A stretch of DNA of 9,716 nt from Terriglobia bacterium (GTDB lineage Bacteria; Acidobacteriota; Terriglobia; UBA7540), in assembly GCA_030040455.1 (NCBI GenBank), contig JASHTR010000161.1, positions 1-9,716 of the forward strand, given 5' to 3'. Shown piece by piece: positions 1 to 5,611 of this stretch. Made by a program: the position numbers and the translations under genes. The stretch's first letter is position 1; each line of letters starts with the position of its first letter. Under the pieces are notes generated by a model that ran no database searches, was not told the DNA's origin, and worked only from the letters and a program-made list of their open reading frames with translations.

Positions 1-840
1 GTGAACATCGTTACCGGGTTTGGCGAGACCGCCGGCGCCGCGCTGGCTGAGCATCCCGACGTGAACAAGGTGGCCTTTACCGGTTCGACAGAAGTTGGGA
101 AGCTAATCGTCAAGGCGTCGGCCGGAAATCTGAAACGAGTGTCGTTGGAACTGGGTGGTAAATCGCCCGCGATTGTGTTTCCGGACGCCGATTTGGACCT
201 CGCCGTTGCGGGCACAGCATCCGCCATTTTCTACAACCAGGGGCAGTGCTGCACGGCTGGATCACGATTGTTTGCGCACAAGTCCGTGTACGACCGGATC
301 GTCAACGGCGTAGTGGCCGAAGCTGCAAAGCTGAAGGTCGGACACGGTCTTGACTCTACCGTCAATCTCGGGCCGCTTGTTTCAAAAGAGCAACATAACC
401 GCGTCACTGGATACATTCAGTCTGGTCGCAGCCAGGGTGCGGAGATCGTGGTCGGCGGAAAAGCCGGCAACGGGCATGGCTACTTCGTCGAACCAACGGT
501 GCTGGCGAAGACCAACCGCGACATGCGCGTTGTTCGTGAGGAAATTTTTGGACCTGTGGTGTGCGTGCAATCTTTTGACGATGACGACCTCGACGCAGTG
601 GCCAAGTTCGCGAACGACACCGAGTACGGCCTGCAGGCGAGCGTTTGGACGCAAAACCTTCGAGTTGCTCACACGATGGCCAGAAAGATCAAAGCGGGAA
701 CCATCTGCATCAATGCTCACAATTATGGCGATCCCGCTTGGCCGTTTGGAGGATATAAGCAGTCGGGCTGGGGCCGCGAGATGGGCAAGGAAGTCATGGA
801 ACACTACACCGAGACGAAGTCGGTTGCAGCAAGACTCTAA
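1..840 (+). CDS. Aldehyde dehydrogenase, C-terminal part (5' end outside window)
   Basis: This is the C-terminal 279 residues of a class 1/2-type NAD(P)-dependent aldehyde dehydrogenase, a soluble enzyme oxidising an aldehyde to the carboxylic acid. Family landmarks appear in order: FTGSTEVG (about residues 26-33, cofactor binding), the general-base glutamate in LELGGKSP (Glu50), the catalytic cysteine in GQCCTAGSR (Cys84 by alignment with ALDH2 Cys302), and REEIFGPV near residue 179, whose Glu181 contacts the nicotinamide ribose. The C-terminus (HYTETKSV) is of normal family form, so the 3' end is intact. Full-length members have about 480-500 residues, so roughly 200 N-terminal residues lie upstream of the window and the GTG at base 1 is an internal valine codon. 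The sequence resembles betaine- or phenylacetaldehyde-type dehydrogenases, but the substrate cannot be assigned. The stop is followed immediately by an AraC regulator remnant. Confidence 0.95.
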   Translation: MNIVTGFGETAGAALAEHPDVNKVAFTGSTEVGKLIVKASAGNLKRVSLELGGKSPAIVFPDADLDLAVAGTASAIFYNQGQCCTAGSRLFAHKSVYDRIVNGVVAEAAKLKVGHGLDSTVNLGPLVSKEQHNRVTGYIQSGRSQGAEIVVGGKAGNGHGYFVEPTVLAKTNRDMRVVREEIFGPVVCVQSFDDDDLDAVAKFANDTEYGLQASVWTQNLRVAHTMARKIKAGTICINAHNYGDPAWPFGGYKQSGWGREMGKEVMEHYTETKSVAARL

Positions 841-1157
841 AACAGTGGATACATTGCCTGCGAGCCACGGCTGAGTGAAGTTTTTCTGGCTGGCCTGCCA
901 CGAGTGCTTGAAGTGCATGTCGCGAAAGAGCCCTCCGGACAATGGCTTGAAAACTCAATCCGATTCTCGGTCGGCGAAGTGAGCGGATCGAATGCGGGCA
1001 GCGGGCTGGTGCTCGCCAAGCTGTCGGAGGTGCTGTTCGTCGAGACATTGCGTCGCTACATCAACGCGCTGCCTCCCGACCAGTTCGGCTGGCTGGCAGG
1101 CGGACGTGATCCCTCGTCGGCCAGGCTCTCACTATTTTGCACAAGGAGCACGCGAAC
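841..1157 (+). pseudogene. AraC-family regulator remnant (cupin_6 sensor part), truncated and frameshifted
   Basis: Reading from the base after the aldehyde dehydrogenase stop gives a continuous stretch matching the middle of AraC regulators with an N-terminal cupin_6 sensor domain: GYIACEPRLSEVFLAGLP (about 850-903), LAKLSEVLFVETLRRYI (about 1015-1065) and GWLAGGRDP (about 1087-1113). After the DP the frame breaks. The next frame resumes with GQALTILHKEHAN (about 1119-1157), which is the sequence expected just before the DNA-binding helices. Loss of one base near 1116-1118 explains the shift. The start, the first half of the cupin and both helix-turn-helix motifs are absent, so no functional regulator can be made. 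The remnant's last codons provide the AAGGAG ribosome binding site of the next gene. The AraC/cupin_6 match is by recalled family pattern, not by a search. Confidence 0.75.
1143..1148 (+). promoter_or_regulatory. Ribosome binding site of the VOC gene (fixes the GTG start)
   Basis: AAGGAG lies nine bases before the GTG at 1158. This spacing favours GTG-1158 over the in-frame TTG at 1137, whose first residues (LHKEHAN) belong to the AraC remnant. Confidence 0.7.
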
Positions 1158-1634
1158 GTGAAGCCAAAGAACACAATCTGCCTCTGGTTCGACAAGGACG
1201 CGCATGAGGCGGCGCGCTTCTACGCCGCCACCTTTCCGGATAGCGAAGTAACCGCTGTTCACGAGGCCCCTCGTGACTATCCGGGCGGCAAGAAGGGCGA
1301 TGTGCTCACGGTGGAGTTCACCGTCATGGGCATTCCCTGTCTCGGGCTCAACGGCGGCCCGGCGTTCAGGCACACCGAGGCCTTTTCCTTCCAGATCGCG
1401 ACGGAGAATCAGGAAGAGACGGACCGTTACTGGAACGCGATCGTCGGCAATGGCGGCACGGAAAGCCAGTGCGGTTGGTGCAAGGACCACTGGGGCCTCT
1501 CCTGGCAGATCATGCCGCGCGCGCTAACCGATGCGCTCGCGGCTGGTGGCGGTGAGGCAAAGCGTGCCTTCGAGGTGATAATGACGATGAAGAAAATCGA
1601 CATCGCCGCCATCGAGGCGGCGCGGCGAGGTTGA
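1158..1634 (+). CDS. PhnB-like VOC superfamily protein (3-demethylubiquinone methyltransferase-like domain)
   Basis: A small soluble protein of 158 residues made of one glyoxalase/bleomycin-resistance-type fold of the PhnB kind. The start MKPKNTICLWFDKDAHEAA matches the first beta strand and helix of the family. GDVLTVEFTVMGIPCLGLNGG forms the middle strands, and CGWCKDHWGLSWQIMP contains the conserved WGLSWQI strand near the C-terminus. Database entries often carry the name '3-demethylubiquinone-9 3-methyltransferase', but these proteins lack a SAM-binding methyltransferase fold and their activity is generally unproven. The GTG start is chosen because AAGGAG precedes it by nine bases. An upstream in-frame TTG would add only AraC-derived residues. 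The gene converges with the minus-strand gene ending at 1683, with 48 bp between the stops and no clear terminator. Confidence 0.9.
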   Translation: MKPKNTICLWFDKDAHEAARFYAATFPDSEVTAVHEAPRDYPGGKKGDVLTVEFTVMGIPCLGLNGGPAFRHTEAFSFQIATENQEETDRYWNAIVGNGGTESQCGWCKDHWGLSWQIMPRALTDALAAGGGEAKRAFEVIMTMKKIDIAAIEAARRG

Positions 1635-1682
1635 CGTGACCTTGCCGGTGGCGATCTTAAGGGCGGCCAAGAGGGTCTGGTA

Positions 1683-2474
1683 TCACGGTCGCCAGCGGTG
1701 CGCGTTGAGGTTGCGGGACAGCATCAGCTTGAGCGTTATCTTATCGGACCCGGGAGTCAACCCAAACCCAATGCCAGCCTCAACGTTGAGGCCGAGAAAC
1801 TTGGGGCTGTAGTGATCCATAACAGCCCAGGCTTCATGAAACTGCTGTTGGTAGGGTACGAAGCGGCGCAGCGGGCCGAAACCATCATACTCTTCAACGG
1901 CCACGGCCCACTTGCTGCTTAGATTGTAAGCGATTCGCCCGGCCGGGTTGTACTGGAGGTTGCCGAAGCCTCCCGTATAGTCTGTGTCGACAATGGGGTT
2001 GTAAATGAAATCCCAAGGATGCAAATGAAGCCCAATGATTGGCCTGATCTCGGAAGTAATAGTTCTCGATTCCCAGTAGTCCTTGTTGACGCTGAACTCG
2101 AAATTAAGCCCGTAGAAGAATGTATGCTCGTGAGCATGAGGCCGGACGAACAGCTCGCGAATCTTAAAGCCGTTGATCGTTGTGCCGTGGTTCGCAGAGT
2201 AAAGGCTGTACACGGGAAGATATAATCCCTGCTCGAGCCACGGCGTCACGCCATAAGCCCACTCGGCAGCTCCATTGACCGAGTCATTAGCGATGATTGC
2301 GCCGGGAAAGACAGGAATGGTACGTCCGTCGGGCGTGAAGTTGGTATGGACCATCAGGTTGAATATACCCGGTGGCTCGATCTCCGCATCGTACACCTGG
2401 ATTTCGTCGGTCTGAGCAAGTGTTGTCACTGGCACTGCAATTAGCCCTATAACGATCAGCACCATCGCGCGCAT
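1683..2474 (-). CDS. Predicted outer-membrane beta-barrel-like protein of unknown function
   Basis: From the ATG at 2474 the protein has 263 residues and opens with a clean signal peptide: MRAMVLIVIGLIAVPVTTLA, with cleavage likely after Ala20, before QTDEIQVYD. The mature part is rich in alternating aromatic/polar strands (for example HTFFYGLNFEFSVN, EIRPIIGLHLHPWDFIYNPI, RIAYNLSSKWAVAVEEY) and ends in a strand-like LKLMLSRNL, as expected for an outer-membrane barrel. It resembles a family of conserved hypothetical proteins found in proteobacteria and acidobacteria, whose role I do not know. An upstream in-frame start at 2576 would add 34 residues ahead of the signal peptide and is less likely. 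No strong ribosome binding site precedes 2474. The gene lies 123 bp downstream of the radical SAM gene on the same strand, so co-transcription is plausible. Confidence 0.72.
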   Translation of the reverse strand: MRAMVLIVIGLIAVPVTTLAQTDEIQVYDAEIEPPGIFNLMVHTNFTPDGRTIPVFPGAIIANDSVNGAAEWAYGVTPWLEQGLYLPVYSLYSANHGTTINGFKIRELFVRPHAHEHTFFYGLNFEFSVNKDYWESRTITSEIRPIIGLHLHPWDFIYNPIVDTDYTGGFGNLQYNPAGRIAYNLSSKWAVAVEEYDGFGPLRRFVPYQQQFHEAWAVMDHYSPKFLGLNVEAGIGFGLTPGSDKITLKLMLSRNLNAHRWRP

Positions 2475-2597
2475 ATTTGGCTTTCGAAGAAGTTTGAGCC
2501 AGGGTTCTGGCGTTGGGATATCCCATCCTCTGACGTGGATCAAGAGCGGCAGAGTTGAGGGCAGGATCAAGCCCACCTCGGCATCGGTTGTGTAAGG

Positions 2598-3614
2598 TCA
2601 CAAGAATGCTGGCGGAGGCGTCCTGCCGCTCTGTCCAGTATCAGTAGCGGCTCGCCGGTTTAGCATGCCTCCGATGCCCTTTGAGAGAGAAAAAATCTCC
2701 AAAACCGGGACGAGACCCGCGAGTTTGTACTTCGCGATCGAAGCCATCCCTGCAGACGCGATGCAGCCGCATTCCGCGCAGACCGGACGGCCACCAAACT
2801 GGCAGGGGGTGATTTGTGCGATCAAGTCTGCCGATACGCACTCCGTCGTTTGCGCAAAAATACATTCCGTTGGCGAGGCGGGAGGGTTTAAATAACCAGC
2901 CAGAACTCGGTCCGGCATCTCAACTTTAGCGAAAGAGTTCCGGAGGTGAGCGAGTTCTGCAAGTATCCCAGCCCTGTCTTGAGGAGTCAGCCGTTCCTGG
3001 CTCTCGTCTCCGGCCTGAGGGGTGTAGAGGCTGAACCAGATCTTTCGAACCCCTTCGTGCTTTGACCAAAACTCACAAAAGTCACTCAAGTAACCAGGGC
3101 GTTGAAGCAGCGGCCGGGTAATCGTGCAATGTACGTTAACCTGGTGCCCTGCAATGTGCTTCAAAATGCGAGCGTATGTAGCTGGGGACCGGCGCCGGTC
3201 GTGCTCAGGTTGTAGGCCATCAATAGATACAGCGAGATGGAGGTTAGGCAAGGTCTTCCAGGTATCAGGAATAGGTCGAACCGCACTCGTGACGAGCTGG
3301 ACTTCCACCCCAATTTCCGCCAGTTTAGGAAGGATGATGCTCAATTCCCGATATCGCACCAAGGGCTCACCGCCCACAATCGAGACATGCAAGGGACGCA
3401 CCCTCTTGACCAAATCCAAAACGCCATCGATCAGCTTGTCTCCTTGAAGGTCGGCGAGCTGGCGAAGCGATCCCATTGCTCCTAGATGTCCGGGCCCGTA
3501 GGCATAACAGCCAGGACACTGCAGGGGACACTCCCGTGTAATCTCAATTGACAGAAATGGGCGTCGCCCTTGCAAAATGCTGTACCAAACCCGAAAAATG
3601 TCTCTATTTCTCAC
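2598..3614 (-). CDS. Radical SAM enzyme with Cys-rich C-terminal auxiliary-cluster region
   Basis: A 338-residue radical SAM protein. The SAM-cluster motif is CPLQCPGC (Cys29, Cys33, Cys36; CX3CX2C), preceded by the usual beta-1 strand LSIEITREC and followed by the GGEP motif at residues 81-84 (VSIVGGEPL). LAVSIDGL near residue 127 matches a later barrel strand. The C-terminal part carries six cysteines (251, 259, 271, 279, 282, 284) in ECIFAQTTEC ... PCQFGGRPVCAECGC, which resembles a SPASM/twitch-like region holding an auxiliary iron-sulfur cluster. The enzyme should therefore cleave SAM to a 5'-deoxyadenosyl radical, but the substrate is unknown and no RiPP precursor is visible nearby. The start is GTG; AGAAG lies about eight bases upstream. 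The GTG overlaps the TGA of a short open stretch ahead of it (GTGA), hinting at former translational coupling to a now eroded upstream gene. Confidence 0.88.
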   Translation of the reverse strand: MRNRDIFRVWYSILQGRRPFLSIEITRECPLQCPGCYAYGPGHLGAMGSLRQLADLQGDKLIDGVLDLVKRVRPLHVSIVGGEPLVRYRELSIILPKLAEIGVEVQLVTSAVRPIPDTWKTLPNLHLAVSIDGLQPEHDRRRSPATYARILKHIAGHQVNVHCTITRPLLQRPGYLSDFCEFWSKHEGVRKIWFSLYTPQAGDESQERLTPQDRAGILAELAHLRNSFAKVEMPDRVLAGYLNPPASPTECIFAQTTECVSADLIAQITPCQFGGRPVCAECGCIASAGMASIAKYKLAGLVPVLEIFSLSKGIGGMLNRRAATDTGQSGRTPPPAFL

Positions 3615-3660
3615 GATAAGAACTTCTCAAGTCGTCGGACACGCGCCCTTTGATCGCGGA

Positions 3661-3891
3661 TTACCCGATAGCGACTAATCCTCCCCAGCAAGGGAAGTGG
3701 GGCGGTGCTCGCCTAACCGAATCGAGCTTTAAATTTTCCCTCCTGTCTACCACCACGCTCTGGAGGCTGCCCGCAATAGGACGCGGCACGGCATCGGGAG
3801 CCTGAATCTTCTGAAAGATAAGCCGTAAAATGCCATTGCGATGCAGTTTCATACGTCCCGCCGGCTTTGCTTCGACCACCCCGCTTTCGAG
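3661..3891 (-). pseudogene. Probable eroded gene fragment (conserved acidobacterial hypothetical)
   Basis: Directly after the YceI stop, in the same frame, the minus strand reads VVEAKPAGRMKLHRNGILRL, then IFQKIQAPDAVPRPIAGSL and RENLKLDS before the sense is lost. The pattern 'GR..RNG.LRL.F..I..PD....I.GSL..V....' recalls the C-terminal domain of large acidobacterial hypothetical proteins. Near 3720 the continuation seems to switch frame, with STAPLPLLGRISRYRVI in another frame running on to a TGA at 3613-3611. No convincing start or ribosome binding site exists; the only nearby candidate is a GTG at 3879. I read this as a gene remnant rather than a functional 72-residue protein. The family match is from memory and uncertain. 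Confidence 0.4.
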
Positions 3892-4431
3892 TTATTGCGA
3901 GCGCCAGAACGTATCCACGCGCACGGGGACTTCATTCTTAATCGGCATCGCCAGGAGCGAGGGACGAGCAATCTTAAAGTCGGATAATTCCAGCGGAATG
4001 GTTCCTGACACTTCGATTGCATTTCCTTTCTTCACCCGCTGGAATGGAACCTGCTTGTATTCGGCGGTTTGGCCGGCGAACTGGATCTCCAAGTCGGCAT
4101 GGATCGTTGCCGAAGAAAGTACCGATTCAGGCAACTGGAGACGCACGATCGCCATAGGAAATTGCCCCCCCTGAACTACCTCGAGCATGTGAAGGTCGCG
4201 GTTGCTGTTTCCGGAATCAAAGGTCTTGACCGGCACTGCGATCAGGAAATTGCACATTCCGGCGTGGCAGGTCCCTTTGCCCCGTGCCGCGTGGCTAATG
4301 CCGTCTGCGTCGTGCAAAGGGTGAGAGATATGGTACGTTAGCGTGGATTGCGCGAGAACCCATTGACTGTCCGCCCGAAGGACCTGGGGCGAAGCGAGCA
4401 GCAAAAAGAGCGCAAGCGTCTTCTTTTTCAT
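3892..4431 (-). CDS. YceI-family secreted protein
   Basis: A 179-residue protein with a lysine-rich signal peptide (MKKKTLALFLLLASPQVLRA, cleavage probably after Ala20) and a single YceI lipocalin-like domain. Family features include WVLAQSTLTYHISHPLH at the mature N-terminus, the central VKTFDSGNSNRDLHMLEV motif, FP at 91-92, then the strands ADLEIQFAGQT and GNAIEVSGTIPLELSDFKI. Known YceI proteins are periplasmic or extracellular barrels that bind long isoprenoids such as polyprenyl quinones. An unusual pair of cysteines (55 and 60, CHAGMC) lies in an early loop and could form a disulfide or bind metal. The ATG follows GAGG by four bases. The gene starts 16 bp after the cytochrome b561-like gene and is almost certainly co-transcribed with it, as with yceJ-yceI in E. 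coli. Confidence 0.88.
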   Translation of the reverse strand: MKKKTLALFLLLASPQVLRADSQWVLAQSTLTYHISHPLHDADGISHAARGKGTCHAGMCNFLIAVPVKTFDSGNSNRDLHMLEVVQGGQFPMAIVRLQLPESVLSSATIHADLEIQFAGQTAEYKQVPFQRVKKGNAIEVSGTIPLELSDFKIARPSLLAMPIKNEVPVRVDTFWRSQ

Positions 4432-4447
4432 CGTGCCTCGCGAGAGC

Positions 4448-5287
4448 TTACTTAAAGGTCACGGACAAAATCGCAACTCCATAAGCTGCGGTTGTGGTGT
4501 AGGCCACCCACGCGTGGTACTTGGCAATGCCGTGAATCCTTTCTCCACGGCTGAGTTGGCTGTAAGCAATCGCTCCGAGGATCGGGGTGAGGATCATTCC
4601 GGGACCGTGAATCCATGCCATTGCCTTATGCAGCCGGATCAGGCCGTAGGACTTGGTTCCCGGGATTTTGGGAGCGCGGATGGCAAAGTAGGCACTGCTC
4701 CAATACATACCTGTCGTCAGAATACCCAGCCCCATATGCACGTTGCGCCCGGTAGCGCTGCCGGCCAAACCGTGATGCCCCTTGGCGCCGGGACCAGTCA
4801 AAACCGTGGCGATCAGAGGAATCGTGGTGAGGAGACCTAGCTTCTGATGAATTTGAAGCATGTGCGACCGCTTCGTAAGCAACTCCTGCTCCTTACTACT
4901 TCCTTGGATTGTGCTGGGGGGAAAACCCAGATCCTTGAGCGAAGGCTGATTGCTCGAAGCTGGCTTCGTCTGCTGCGGGGCGCCGGCCTGCCCTTGATCC
5001 AGGGAAAAAGCCATACCATGCAGTAGGGGCGCCCGGGCATTTCGGTTCGAAAGACCGGCCGTATTGCTCGCAATCCCGGTTGCCGGTTGGCTGACGTCAG
5101 CTTGGGAACGATCAACAGGCAACTCTAGAGCTTGCCGCCAAACGGCCGGAACCTCATTATAGGAGGCAACCGTCGCCTGATTCGGATACGTGTCCAATTG
5201 TCCGCTGAATTGTGCAAAAGACGACGCAGCAGCTACCCACAGGCAGAAAAAAGCTAGGGCAATGGCTCTCAGACCAACCCCGTTCAT
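4448..5287 (-). CDS. Cytochrome b561-like multi-helix membrane protein with long periplasmic N-terminus
   Basis: A 279-residue protein in three parts. An N-terminal signal peptide or anchor (residues 1-25, ending SSFAQ) is followed by about 110 polar, Ala/Gln/Ser-rich residues (26-138) that are probably exported and disordered. The C-terminal part has four hydrophobic helices at about 145-164, 184-204, 222-243 and 257-276. Histidines sit at or near helix ends: His142, His147, His184, His220, His227, His252 and His258. Four helices with paired histidines fit a b-type haem, quinone-linked cytochrome b561-like core. YceI directly downstream supports this, since E. coli yceJ (b561 family) precedes yceI. 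Haem ligation is inferred, and I know no characterised member with this N-terminal extension. The start is fixed by GGAGGT at 5298-5303, ten bases upstream of the ATG. Confidence 0.7.
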   Translation of the reverse strand: MNGVGLRAIALAFFCLWVAAASSFAQFSGQLDTYPNQATVASYNEVPAVWRQALELPVDRSQADVSQPATGIASNTAGLSNRNARAPLLHGMAFSLDQGQAGAPQQTKPASSNQPSLKDLGFPPSTIQGSSKEQELLTKRSHMLQIHQKLGLLTTIPLIATVLTGPGAKGHHGLAGSATGRNVHMGLGILTTGMYWSSAYFAIRAPKIPGTKSYGLIRLHKAMAWIHGPGMILTPILGAIAYSQLSRGERIHGIAKYHAWVAYTTTAAYGVAILSVTFK

Positions 5288-5461
5288 GCTATTCGAGACC
5301 TCCGGAACCGAAGCTCAGGCCCAGGCTGCGACCAGACCGCCAAGTTTACTTCGGTTAAAAATCTATCAGAGGCACATAAACGGAGAATTTCCGGCGAATG
5401 ACAATTTGTTCATTTATTTATACGTGCAGAAAAATCCCTTGCCGAGCGGGGTCCCTGACAA
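5288..5461 (-). promoter_or_regulatory. Leader region upstream of the b561-like/YceI genes
   Basis: This 174-bp stretch holds no gene that I can support. It contains the strong Shine-Dalgarno GGAGGT (5298-5303, minus strand) for the gene starting at 5287, and an AT-rich patch around 5400-5425. A perfect minus-strand TATAAT lies just beyond it at 5469-5474, on the edge of the palindromic repeat. No good -35 partner is visible there, so the true promoter remains uncertain. Confidence 0.4.
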
Positions 5462-5611
5462 GCGTAGAATTATACGGAGCGACATAAGTCCGCGACGCTC
5501 GATCGCTGTAGCGCCGGTTCCGCTCAGCGGGACCGGCGAATTTCGCCGCTCATAGAGCGGCGCTACAACAAAATAGCCGTCGCGGACTTATATCGTTGTG
5601 TATAGTTACGC
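5462..5611. repeat. Palindromic multi-hairpin intergenic repeat (MITE- or REP-like)
   Basis: A nested inverted-repeat element. The outer arms 5484-5497 and 5578-5591 are a perfect 14-bp inverted repeat (ATAAGTCCGCGACG and its complement). Extending outward to 5471-5497 and 5578-5604 gives 23 matches in 27, and the match continues loosely (GCGTA...) to the stated ends. Inside, TGTAGCGCCG (5507-5516) pairs with 5558-5567, and two internal hairpins occupy 5512-5538 (13-bp arms with one G-T wobble) and 5544-5562 (7-bp arms). The whole can fold as a branched cruciform. The right end overlaps the stop codon of the kinase fusion gene at 5606-5608. No transposase is present, so if mobile it would depend on one elsewhere. 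Copy number cannot be known from this window. Confidence 0.75.

Noticed and set aside
382..942. Minus-strand open frame of 186 codons
   Set aside because: Antisense to the well-supported aldehyde dehydrogenase and the AraC remnant; no family features.
1056..1490. Minus-strand open frame of 144 codons
   Set aside because: Antisense to the VOC gene, whose sense strand carries clear family motifs.
4433..4840. Plus-strand open frame of 135 codons
   Set aside because: Antisense to the b561-like gene; the composition is typical of a shadow frame and no ribosome binding site was seen.
5190..5555. Plus-strand open frame of 121 codons across the b561-like start and the palindrome
   Set aside because: It crosses a gene start, a leader and a structured repeat, and shows no domain-like sequence.
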